A stretch of DNA of 64,000 nucleotides from Trichoplax adhaerens (lineage: Eukaryota; Placozoa; Uniplacotomia; Trichoplacea; Trichoplacidae): contig NW_002060943.1 in the NCBI RefSeq assembly GCF_000150275.1, positions 7,758,066 to 7,822,065 on the forward strand, given 5' to 3'. Below, piece after piece: positions 44,122 through 56,194 of the stretch. The translations under genes and the position numbers were made by a program. Below the pieces are notes generated by a model. It did not search any database. It saw only the letters and a list, made by a program, of their open reading frames with translations, and had not been told where the DNA came from. Within the stretch, counting starts at the first letter, position 1, and the number at the start of each line of letters is the position of its first letter.

Positions 44122-45223
44122 ATGAGCGATCGAATGGAAGAAAAAATTTTAAATAGGACGAAAGCTCCATCACTAAATCATGTGAAAAATTTAAATTGCT
44201 GGGGCTGGAAAATAAACGATTTATCCATCATGAGGCGGATGCCTAGTTTAAGAGTATTAAATTTAAGCGTAAATGACATTACTAGCTTACAACACTTACA
44301 AGATTGTCATCAACTAGTTGAATTATACCTACGAAGGAACAAAATACAAGATTTAGACGAGCTGCAATATCTAAAAAATTTAAAATATTTACGAGTCATT
44401 TGGCTTTCAAACAACCCTTGTGTAAATATCGATAATTATCGTCAGAAAGTGAGTTTAATTTTACCGCAATTAGAAAAGCTCGATAATCAGAAAATCCCAA
44501 AAAGAGATGACTGGGAAGATAGTGATCATGAGTCAGAAGAAACTAATAACAAAACTACATCAAAAGGAAAGCATGCAAGTGGAAATCATGTAAGCCTCAG
44601 TACTGGAACAAATTTTAACTTGGATTTAAAATGAAATCCTTTAAATTGCTCATAACTGTAGTAAAAGAAAACGAATAATGGTGTAGCAACTTGTGATGTA
44701 CTACGTTGTTCGTGTATATTAATCATTTGGTTTACCTTTTTTACCTTACAGAAATCGAGAAGCAATCCCAAAACTGCCAAGCCTAGCCATTTCACTAGTA
44801 GTAAGTCTTCACGCTATCGATCAATAAATAAATTTACAGTATAATGCATGAAAGGCTTTTCTACTATTATCGAGCGCAGTAACGTAATTTAAGTTATGCT
44901 ATACATGCTTTTAAGTCTACTATTCAAATTGTTTAACTTCAAAATACTAATAGCACGCTACATGTAATGCTGTAATTTACGTGTAAAAATTAAGAACTTG
45001 CCATTCTTATCCTTCAGCAGGGAATTCGATCTCAAGTAGCAAGCACAGTCAAGATTCTACATCGGAAAGTAATATCTTAACTGCTGTACTTTGTTTATTA
45101 AAAGAACTTAATTCAGAAGACTTGGAAATGGTCATACTAAAAGCTCAAGAACAAGTAGACAAGCAAGATTCTATAGAAACTCATGGATCAGATAACTTAG
45201 ACACTATTGCTGAGATTGAGTGA
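44122..45223 (+). CDS. CFAP410: CFAP410 (C21orf2) family leucine-rich-repeat ciliary protein
   Basis: CFAP410 is a basal-body and cilium protein linked to ciliogenesis and the NEK1 kinase. Three exons, 44122-44589, 44752-44800 and 45018-45223, give 240 residues against about 256 in human. The N-terminal leucine-rich repeats carry family landmarks: VKNLNCWGWKINDLSI, then VLNLSVNDITSLQHLQ, LVELYLRRNKI and VIWLSNNPC, followed by the cap LPQLEKLDNQ. A low-complexity acidic/Ser linker leads to the conserved C-terminal helical domain ESNILTAVLCLLKELNSEDL. The start follows the LRR-cap layout of the human protein. Exon 3 begins at a CAGCAG acceptor, so a one-residue splice variant (start at 45021) is possible without a frame change. 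Confidence 0.95.
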
Positions 45224-46072
45224 ATCAATATAATGTTTACCAATATAGTATATTAAGCCTCTAATTAATTCTGTACAATACTATTTACAATAAATTAATT
45301 GATCTTAAATTATACAGCTATTAGTGTACTCAACACGAAGTACGCATATATATTTGCATTTATATTAGTTTCTATAAGAACTTAAAGCGTAGTAATTATT
45401 GTAATGACTCGATCCAGTTATGGCATAAGGAATTTGATTTGTACATAACTTTGTTAAGAATGTGCTATATTGTCTTAATAAGCTACCTTTATAATGGGTT
45501 AAGAAATAATACAGAAAACACAACACCAGTGACTAGAAATACATCACTATCGATTACTGTATTGAACATCAATTTCATACAATCAATTGCAGTCTTGTAA
45601 TAAAGCTATGTCTACACTAAAAATCGCAGTCAAATGCTCATGGCATAATTATTTAAAGAAGGGACTCAATTTATTAGTTTACAAGTTATAGATAACATGC
45701 TATCTTACAATAATATTTATGTAAGGCTTATCGCCTAATGATTTCAGAGTAAGGTAAAAGATCACAAGTTTAAAGACTAGAAATATAAAATAAATAAATA
45801 TTCTGTAGACTGCGAAAATGGCAATTTCGTCGAATAAACATCTCTTAGCTACATATATTGCCATAAAAACAAAAACTTTATAAGAAGTATTCATGAATTG
45901 ATATAGAAAGAATTTGAGAATTAAAATTCATTTCATGCTATAATATTTCTAATCTAATCGCATTATAAAATGTTCGAATAATTTCAAATGAAAGGGAAGC
46001 TAATGTTAGTCTAGGCAATAGATTAGCTATATAACGATGGACAATCCTTTTAAAAATAATCCTCCATCACTT
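45224..46072. other. Convergent intergenic gap between CFAP410 and CEP63/DEUP1
   Basis: About 850 bp between two stop codons, AT-rich. It probably contains both 3' UTRs. The minus-strand open frame at 45700-45894 is hydrophobic by composition only. Confidence 0.55.
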
Positions 46073-49000
46073 TTAAGCTATATTACCACCGTAAAGCTTA
46101 ATAGTTTTATCTATTTCAGATTTAAATTCTGAGATATGATTGTTAAGAGCACGCTCAAGATCTTTACTGTGGTATTCTTCATTAGCTCTGTAATCGGTAG
46201 CAACAGATCCTCGAGATGATGGGCGATGAGCCATCTAAACGCATTAAAAATATTACTTTAACAACTTATGTAACTGGATTTTACTAACTGTAGTATAGTA
46301 CTACGAAGATTGAAATGGCGATTAAGTAGCAAAATAAAAATCTGGAAGATAGAATGATAAAATATCGATAAATAACGTGTATTGAAGCCAACCTCATATT
46401 TATTTTCATTAATTTCTTGATCGTTAGTCGCAATGTTCATCGATACATTAGTAGAATTATGTTGACTGACAAAACCTGCAGAGTAAGCACTTCTGTTAGC
46501 TTTTCCAAGTCGAAGCGGTGATGTACTAGATACTGAAGGGCTACTCATACTGTTAAGATTATTTTTGGTATTAACTGGGCTGGTTTTGACTAGAAATAAA
46601 AGGTGAAACATTGTTATTGCAAACACTTTATAAGATTATCACTTACTTCAGCAATTATCCTTAAAATTAAATTCTTTAAAAGTATTTTGAGCCATACCCT
46701 TATAACTTACAAGTAGCTTTATTGTCATCCAAGATACTAGTATTTTGTAAGGGCGATCTCAATGATTTCTGATCATAGTATTTTGCTTTCTGTTCATACT
46801 CGCTTATTGTATTATCTAAACGATTTTGAAGGTCACTGATACGTTGTTCTGTATCTCTACTAAGCTGCACGATCCTATTAAATTATAGAGCACATGATGC
46901 TATTACTACTTATTTCAAAATTTTATTTAAAAAATTGATAAAAGATCTAAATTTACTTTTCATCCTTTACAAGAGGCGTAGCCTTGAGAGCAACAGCACG
47001 GTCTGGGGAAAGAGAATAGCGTTCTAGCATCGACTGATCTCCCCTCGATAAACCAAGCTTAAGAGATACCAAATCATTGTACAATTGTCGATTTTCCTCC
47101 TATTGAAGGTTATTATCAACTTACTGAATCTTTATGAATATAGTTTGATTACCTAACTTTCGAATTTTTTGCATATTTACAGGTATGTAGTTGTTACCTG
47201 TAACCTAGCTATAGATGAAATATGCTCATTTCTCAAGGCAGACAGTTGCTTCTCAACTGCCTTTAATTCTTCAGAAGCTTGTATCTGCTGTTTACCAATT
47301 TGATTCTGTAACTTTCGATTGTCACGATGCAAGATGTCATTTTGTGTATAGGCGTTCTGAATAATTGAGATTTCATAATTGGTTACACAATAATTTCTAA
47401 CAGATACAGTAACAAAATTATGTCAAATTTTTAAATCAAACCTTTAGTTCCGCTTCTAACTTATATTCTTGCATCTTAATATTCCTAAGGTCAGCTTCTA
47501 AATTCGAGGTTGTTTCGCCTTGTATAACTGCGGTGGCCTCCCTATTAATATAGGCACTTATTTAACTATTTATGCTATTGTCCTGGCTATTCTATAATGT
47601 TACTGTAATAGTTAGCTCTAAGACCTTTGGTGGAGTTTTGCTGTTAAATTAGACAATTCCTTTCGCATTCCTTCTTCTCGAGCTGCAGAAACCTCTTCCA
47701 TGTTAGTTATTTTTTCTCTCAACTAAAAAAGTGATTAAGTAAGTTATTGATCGTACTAGAGTATTGTAAGTCGATCGATCTAAACTTAACTATAAATTTA
47801 ATAGAATCTTTCGGAGAATGATACATATTTATCTATATCTAGATATTGGCATAACACATCAGCATTATGGATTTACCTTTGCATTTTCCGATAACATCTG
47901 CTTTAATTCTACTTCTTCAAGGCTTTTAACCGCTTCTTCCTGGTAATAAAATTCGTTAATATACGTGAATTGTTTATTAATTATACCACCTATCTAACAG
48001 AGGTAGGATATTTTAATGTAAATTGCTAACAAGTTTTATGAGTAAATAGAGATACCGTAGTACCTTTTGAGAGAACAAAACTTTGGTACTGGCTAATTCT
48101 TTTCGGGTTGACTCCAATCTATCATTATGTTAATAAGATCTATAGCCATGATAACATATCGATAGAATTACATCTTACAACTAAAAAAGTAACCTGTTTT
48201 GCAAAGCTTTAATCTCTTCTAATAAAGACTTTTCATTTTGAATTCTAGATTCAACTTCAGCTTGAAAGCGTATTATTTCATTCCGTAGTTTCGCTACTAA
48301 AGTAGATTCCTTTTTTTCATTCGATTCTTGAAGGGAACTAACAGTATTACAAGTTTTAATGTATTGATATATCTGCCATTCTTACATATCATATTACAAG
48401 TTCAATGTACCTAATAAGATTGTCCTTTTGCCGATTTTTATCTTCCAGTATAATTATAGCTTCAGATTGCTGTCGTCGCTCTAACTCTGCTTCCTAAATA
48501 AGTTTTATAAAATTTAAACTTAGGAATCGCTAAGAAATTGTAACCTTATAATCAAATTACAAACCCTAATAAGATCATTCTTCGATTGCAGTTCAATTCT
48601 TTGATGAGCAATATCATCCTCTCGTTCATGAACAATATTGTTAGCACGACGTAATTTACTTTGCAAATCAGAAATTTCATTTGATTGCTCGCGATTACTG
48701 TTAAGCGCTTCATCCAATGATTCTTTAATACTAAATATATAAAATAGAATAAATGGCACTTTACCGCTTATGAAAAGTATTCCGATTATCATGTAGCTGA
48801 ATGATCTACTCGAAAACTTACTGTCGCATAGTATCATCTTGTGTTTCGTATGATGACTTTAAGCGTAAAATCTATGGAACAGAATAACACCCGTTAGGAA
48901 GTATCCAATTTTTCAATTCTTATTAATACTTATCAATAGATTTTATGTCTACACATTATAAGCTTGAAAGTCATCCACTAACTTGAGACTCTTGTTGGGT

Positions 49001-50450
49001 AATTTCGGTCGTATATTTTTGATCCATGCTTTCAATTTGCTGTTGACGTTTAGCAAGCTGTGATTGTAATTCTAATATTTGCATCTAATAGTGCGATATG
49101 ACAAGCATTTATAGGTAATGAAGCATCGATTTATGATAGAATAATAACGACTGTAGCAAATAATGCAATTACTAAAACTCTTTTATATAAATACTTAAAA
49201 AATAAAATCACCTGCATTTGATCACACTTCTCCAAAGCCGCTTTCTTTTGTGATTCTATTAAAGTTGTCTTATCTTGATTATTGCGATACATCGTTTCCA
49301 AGTCCGTTGTTCTGCGCTGTGACTCCTATACACCGGTATTTAATAAAAAATAAGTAATTATATACATACCTTTAAAATCAGTAGTATTATAAATCATGAT
49401 TAAAAATAAATAACTAACGGCCATTCTTGCATTTAATTGTGTAATTTCAACAATTTTACTTTCTAATTCGAGAGACAGCTGAAAGAACAACATACACGTA
49501 TAGGCATATACTTAGGATAATTTCTTACATCAGCTTAAATTATAATTATTTAAATATCGCTTTGAATAAACTTTATATAATATATACTACTAAAAAAGAT
49601 CTCTATGGGATACCTGATCGCGTTGTTTTTCAACCTGTAATAGCTGTTTCGCATGTCTCTTTTGTAGTCTCTCGTAATCATTCTTAATATTAGTCAACTG
49701 TATAAAAATTGATCACCCGATGTATTAATATATTAATATAACTAAAATAGTAAAATAGTATTTCCATAACAGATCCCTTCGACGCAATTTAATCTCCAAA
49801 GGCATTAATTCGATAAGAGTAATTAATTGAGTTTTGTATATTCAGTAATTTTAGTTATATAATTAACCTCCATGCGTAAACTGGTAGATTGCTGTTCATA
49901 ATCAGAAACTAATCCCTCCTGAGATCGTTCCATATTTTGAACTTGTTGTCTTAGCTGCCCAATCTGGTTAAATTGTATATGTACTATCATTATTAAGTAC
50001 TTAAATTACACTATTAACCATTTAGACATAACTGGTTCTAGAATTCAACTATTTAAAAATCGTATAAACATCTAAATCGATAACAGTCTCACCTCCTGAT
50101 GACGTTGCTCTAGAGTCATAGTTTGCAATGTTAGTTCTCTATCACGTCGCTCTACTTGAGCTTGACAATTTTTTAACTTATTTTCCCAGTCTACTTGACT
50201 ACTTCTGATCATAATATCAATTTGCTTTAACAACTAGGATTGAATAGAATAAAGATTGTAAATTACTGTTCTCATAGGTCATGATATATACATATAACAA
50301 GGGTTACATAAGCTGATTATAATTATTAACAATATATTTGAGGCAAATTTACCGTCAACAAACTATAAAATAGCTTAAGTTTAAAAATTGAAGACGACTT
50401 TTTTTATACTTACTTCTTGTAGCTCATTTTCGCATGACGTTAAATGAAGT
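46073..50450 (-). CDS. CEP63/DEUP1-type centriole-duplication coiled-coil protein (5' exon not found)
   Basis: CEP63 and DEUP1 are paralogous scaffolds that recruit CEP152 to make new centrioles, including the mass production in multiciliated cells. The minus-strand exon 50450-50414 encodes LHLTSCENELQE and the next, 50233-50093, encodes LLKQIDIMIRSSQVDWENKL. These align with the human CEP63 N-terminus (FLTSCEAELQELMKQIDIM). About a dozen short coiled-coil exons follow (for example near 48725-48565, SLDEALNSNREQSNEISDLQ). The last exon, 46234-46073, encodes MAHRPSSRGSVATDYRANEE and then a helix DLERALNNHISEFKSEIDKT, matching the CEP63 C-terminal helix. The first coding exon (phase 2, before 50450) was not identified. 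Whether this is the pre-duplication ortholog of CEP63 and DEUP1 needs a tree, so no symbol is given. Confidence 0.85.
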
Positions 50451-53400
50451 CTAAATAAAATAATTTTCTTTAATAACTTTATCATCACATATTCAACGTT
50501 ATTTAGATAATTTATTTCTTCATTTTATATGATCAAATTTATAATTCTAAGAGCTATATTTTATCCCCTAAAAATAGGCGCAATTATTTTCGGCGATTGT
50601 GAAGTATTCTTGATTAATAATATCCGCTGCAAATAGTGTCTCAAGTTGCAATGGCCTATTTATAATATCTATAATAATACCTTATGCATAATTTTCATAG
50701 TTACTAGTACAGTACTAATCACTAAGGTCGCCAATCCACTGATTTAACACATTCTCAAATGAGACCTGGCGTAAGCTACATTGTCCAATAGCACTAGTAA
50801 TAGTAGGATTCAGTTTTAATATTATTGAATTTTTGTTATTCACTGTTATTGATCTGTTAGCTATCTTTACAATTGGTATGATGTACGTTTTAATAAAGCG
50901 CAGTTTAATCACTTTAATGTCTATAGAATCCAATATTACAATACTGAAATTACAAATATCATACATCTTCCAAAGCTGATGAGATACAGTATATTTTGTA
51001 TTGACGCTTGTTTACAACTACTGAATGCAGCTTAAACTATTCGATATAAATGACTTGGTTACGATCAAAAACGTTTCATGACGAAAGATAGAAGATACGA
51101 GTGCATGCAACCGCGAACGTGCAGAATAGCCTTACCGATCGCCTGCTTTTCGATAGAGGTTGGATAAAACATTGGAGTAGGAATGGCTACTATTAAGGTC
51201 CATCTTTTCTTAACAAGGTTAGCTGTAATAGCGTCCAAAGTGAGCTATGACGTACAATATTCAAGATGATTCCCCTAAAGTAGTAATTATCGGATAAGGT
51301 TGCCTATAAATGGAACACTTTAGTAGTTAGTTGATTATTGCATTTCGTTGAATACTCCTTTGTAGTTCACCTATATTCGACACACTGTTACAAGTAATCA
51401 TTCAAATTTTATTCCATTCAACAGACACTGTTTAATATACAATCCATTGGGTATAAGAAAGAGAGAAAAAGAGAGAAAAAAAATAGCTACTCCTTGTCAT
51501 GTTTGTATACTAGCATTGTATCTTAACTCGTATAAACGCCATTATAACTAATTGATAAATGATTACAAATTGATAGTCGATGAAGACTGAGGCTTTCTGA
51601 AAGCAAATAATTGCAGTTATTTTCTCCTACCTTGTCGTCCCTTTGAGTTCAAAGGTACACAGTATACTATTGCAAATGATTTCTTACAAGATGATTTTAA
51701 TCCTTGTCAATTGGCTCTCTGAATAGTTATTATTGTTGGAGATCTGGCCAACAGCGTCAACTATTGTAAGGAGGTTTTAAATTTGAAAATTGAATGTATG
51801 CAATCAGCGTCGGTTTGCTGGATTTGGCATAGTAACGTTTACACTGCAGTACCGTCAGTTGGTATTGTGACAGGAGTACTGTAGACTGTAGACTGTACAC
51901 TGTACACTGTACGGTACTGTACAGTACTGTACACTTGCAGCAGTGAGTCGCAAAAATCAAATTTCAACTCCAGGGTTTTTTCATACTAAAGCCTATTAAC
52001 TACCTTGGTAATGAAGCCAAGAAACTACTTTACTCGTCTATGGTTCAGTACGCGTCCAGTTTGTTTTCATAATGTGATCCCATAGAGGTAAGAAGGACTT
52101 TTCTTACCTCTACCGTACTGTACTGTATGTCTGATCGGTAGAATTCCAAGCTGTACTGTACAGTACAGTACAGTACAAAAAAATGGAATGAAATCGATCT
52201 AGTATTGACTTTTTTATTCCATTTTTCAAAATCTGGAAAGAATTTCTACACAGTGTAATTTTTGACTTCTACTGTACAGTGTACAGTACTGTACAGTAAC
52301 TGTAGCAAGGACTTTTATTGTATTGTACTGTAAGACTAATACTGTATGGCGTACAGTATAGTACTGTACTGTACTGTACTGTACAGTACTGTGATCAATT
52401 CTTACAGTACTGGACTGGAAACCCGTGCTAGTACTGTAGACTGTAGACTGTACACTGTACACTGTACCGTAACGCAGTGGCAGCTCGATGAAAGGACAAA
52501 GAAAAACGAAAGCTATTCTCGTCGCGAAACATTTCAAATTTGAAAATCATCAACACCAATCCACAAAATACGGATCAATTCAACTATCCATACCTAATAC
52601 AAGCCGACTGGCCATTATATAAAAAATCATTGGAACATTGGATATTATAATAATGATACAGAAGCATGACGGTTAGGATTGAGAATGGAAATTTGTAATT
52701 ACAGTACACTGTTTCGATGGCAATACCGTCTAGCATAGTTGGATCATTCTCCTGAGTAAATAACATGATTTATAGATCGTAGTCAGTTGTTTCATTTCTA
52801 ATGTTGATAAATCGAAACAGCCTAATTAAAATGAATCATGCAATGAATCCATTGCAATCTGTAAACGCGCTAATTTGCAGCAGAAATATTGAAATGAATT
52901 TCAACTACGGCAGTATAGTGCAGAGTATTCACAGGATTGTCATAAAGTGACCGTGGACAGAAATTCTACATAACGATATTTATTGATAATACTTACCGTC
53001 ATCAACACTAAATTATTATATCATCAATCTAAAATAATAATAGAAGAATCTTATTATACAAGGTCATTTTGTGACAAGTACACTGGTACATTGAAGTCAC
53101 TGTCAAAATAATAATCGTAATTCTGATATTAACAACTACAGCTGATAATTTGATATCCAAATACCTTGGAAGCTAAACTTTTAACTGTAGGCTATCTCTA
53201 CGGATATTTTAGTCAAAATTTCAACAACTTTTAGCCGATATCGCTAATATTGGAAGTACTACGGTGAGTTAGTTTACCAAGAGGTCAATTTCACCTGCAT
53301 CCTCTTTTCATGTTTCGTTAATGAGATATCCTTAATTCAGTATGCATTCTCTTCTATTCCAATGAGCAACACTGGATACTGTACAAGTGTACATATAATA

Positions 53401-54437
53401 TTAAGATCGGCTATACTGTGTATCCTTTAAATTAATTACATTATACACCATACTAATGCACGCAATCACCTCTTTTATGTTAGGGATTTAAGTATTTCAC
53501 TCTTCAGTTAAACGGAAAAGAAGAATTGCTATGTTCTATATTAAACAGTCCTTCGGTATGCAATTGTTGTACTTATTTTACTAACATATATAGTAAACAT
53601 GGGTATTACATAATTAAAATGGATATTGTATAACAGATATCATAACTACACCGTATGTCAATGATGTTGGACTGAGCGTTAGTGTCTTAACTGATAGATG
53701 CTGATGCATTTTTTTGGTTAAAAGTTATTCGTCTTAAAATTATAGTCTTAGCGCATATTAGTATGAACACTTTATGATATTAGCTCTCGTGAAGATGATA
53801 AATACTTTTAATCTAATGAAATCCTCTAATTGATAACCTAGAAAAATTATAATATCTTTGAAATGAATTGTTTTAAAATAATGAAAACTTATTTAATACT
53901 TTGAAACTGGAAATTCCTCCGTTCATCTGCATAGCAAATGGTGCAGACTGTCCGGAATAGATCTACGAAGTTGTACTAATTATGCATACAAACTTATTTA
54001 TTATTTGAATTAATATTCTTACGTTAAGATTTACAGCAATGAAAATGCTATTGGTTGGGATGATATATACGATACCAACAATATATCAAAGAAAAGGTCA
54101 TTGAAATAACGTTTATCATGCACTACAACGCACCAAAATCAATTCATATATACATAGCAGCACTCAGCTTCTAATTACATTCTTAAATATCAGTAGTGTG
54201 TCGTAGACAACAAATTGCTAACAGTCTTGAATATTATTCTTTAAAATAATTCATAGGCGACCTCCGCTATTATCGCAGATGAGCCAAAGCAAGTAAGCAC
54301 GAATAAGAATATAATTCGAGTATTTTGTAAGCTACTTCTATATGCACGTGTATGTAGAATCTAATCAACTAATATTGTAATGTATACATTACTACGTCGT
54401 TATATTACATGTACTCTTGGAATCCATTCAATCCGAT
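50451..54437. other. Intergenic region upstream of CEP63/DEUP1
   Basis: About 4 kb that should hold the missing 5' exon and promoter of the CEP63/DEUP1-like gene. I found no convincing coding exon. The minus-strand frame 50966-50715 is open for 83 codons but is not recognised. CTGTAC patches and two copies of a 38-bp direct repeat lie at about 51840-52470. The rest (52800-54437) shows nothing organised. Confidence 0.5.
51840..52470. repeat. CTGTAC palindromic patches with a 38-bp direct repeat
   Basis: Dense CTGTAC/GTACAG words occur at 51875-51945, 52112-52165 and 52270-52460. One 38-bp segment beginning AGTACTGTAGACTGTAGACT occurs at about 51875-51912 and again at about 52430-52467. A perfect 12-bp stem with a 6-nt loop lies at 52083-52112. 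Open frames on both strands here are products of the repeat and not genes. Confidence 0.85.
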
Positions 54438-55282
54438 ATGGAATCGAACACACTTGTCAACGTTATACTTAGTTTATTAAAAGAATCTGGCGGTACTGGC
54501 TCTAGCTTGCCTCCAGCTAGCCCTCCGATATCTTGTATCAGTAATGTAAGTACTTATGTTGATTATTTATTAAATAAATAAAATAGGAGATAAAATAAGT
54601 AAAGTTATAAAAATTCACTATTATTAAGTATGTAATATGAAAAAAATTTAATGTATTTATGATATAGGCTGATGAAACATTATTCCTGATTGGTGCTTAT
54701 CCGCTTTACGACCGGCCGTATGTTTGGATTCGAAACAATCATAGCCGCTTCATGGTAGATTCAGATTTAGAAAATGAAAAAACGAAGAGCAGCCCCTTAC
54801 GATTAAAGTCATCACTTGAATGGGAAAAGAGAGGTTAAACATTATTACATTATATCCAAGCTGAACCGTTGATTTTACAGAATCTTGCTAATGCTACATA
54901 ACAACCGTGACACATGTACCATTTACGTACAACCGTAGATATTCGAATCTGGGATATAATAGCAGAACTTGTAACTATTTCATGCAGACCGTCACCAAGA
55001 AATCCATTCGCTATCGATATAGATTATTATGATAATTCTCCACTTGTTGAGAGTACTTTGGCTACTGGATCTACTATTCGAATTTTACAGGAAATTGTTA
55101 CTTCAAGTCACCCATACAATGACAAAGGTACCAATAACGACGCATTGTGTATAGAACTATCATGGTTACAATACTATGTACTCTTCTACGTATATATCTT
55201 AGTGTGGGATGACTTACAGCAGCTGACCAAACGCCATTTCGAAGACTTGGAAGCAGTAGTTGGAAACTGGTATAGCAATTGA
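54438..55282 (+). CDS. Unrecognised protein, three or four exons
   Basis: I do not recognise this gene. Exon 1 (54438-54545) starts with a good ATG and encodes MESNTLVNVILSLLKESGG followed by a Ser/Pro-rich stretch. Exon 2 (54668-54833) encodes LFLIGAYPLYDRPYVWIRNN and a charged tail. A third exon from about 54963 encodes SCRPSPRNPFAIDIDYYDNS and then GSTIRILQEIVTSS, joined in frame after exon 2. The frame then either reads through a hydrophobic stretch to a stop at 55282 or splices at 55128 to a short exon from 55220. GT and AG sites fit all these joins. Neither the family nor the true C-terminus can be settled by eye. Confidence 0.6.
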
Positions 55283-56194
55283 AACACTAATCAGGTACAG
55301 TATTTTTGGAGTCATGCACTACTGGACCAAATCCAGAAGGTATCACACAATCGAATCTTCTCACAAGGAAATGAGTATATCAATGGTGAAGTTTCCGGCT
55401 ATTAATTAGTTGATGATTTATTTATTTAATGTTGCATTACAGCAAAGTTATATCAGATTGTAGCCCTCTAATGTGAATGTATGATTTAACTGTACAAAGT
55501 ATATAAAATTTGAAATTTTACACAGTATATCATCCATCCACTACAGCATATCTCTACCGCTAGCCAACTAATGTAACGTTACGATGAACATATTTATGTC
55601 AAGTTTAGTTATCATGCGCTTATTGATTAACCACCGTCAAAATCAAATTCTTATCATCTTTGATCAATGTAATCATGACTAAACTACTTCTTTAATAAAG
55701 GTAATTATACCAATTGTTGACCTGTTAAAGCTAAATCTAAAAATGTAATTAGGAAATTTATCGACACTTTCGGCATATGAAAATGTTGAAATCTGCAGAC
55801 TAGTAAAGTGCGAAACTATATATTATGAATACTACGGTATATCTAATGTATAGTGTATACTGTATTACATTACATCAAGTACTATATCTAACGAATTCGA
55901 ATTGCAAAGCCGTAACCTCAATCGAATACGAATATTGAATTATAATTATTCATCGTATGCAACATATAATAGTACAAGCGTGGTAACCTACCTGTACTGT
56001 ATCTAATACAGTACTCTGATTGTAAGCACCTCACCAACTCTAGTTTTCGAATGAGTATAAGCTAGGTGAGAAGAACGTCCGCTGCAGTTTAAAGTCAACG
56101 GCAATATGCGTGTATGTCCCAGCGCTTTGCATAACAGAGAACCTTTTATTACTATCACAATGAAGTTATGCCATTGAATCCACATTTAACCATG
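55283..56194. other. Intergenic, no feature seen
   Basis: About 0.9 kb of AT-rich sequence between the unrecognised gene and TCTP. The minus-strand frame at 56003-56185 has no family features. Confidence 0.55.

Noticed and set aside
50715-50966. 83-codon minus-strand frame as the CEP63/DEUP1 first exon
   Set aside because: It ends in a stop and no phase-2 donor connects it to the exon starting at 50450.
52226-52543. Open frames of about 65 and 103 codons on both strands
   Set aside because: They are translations of CTGTAC repeats, open in both directions because the word is palindromic.
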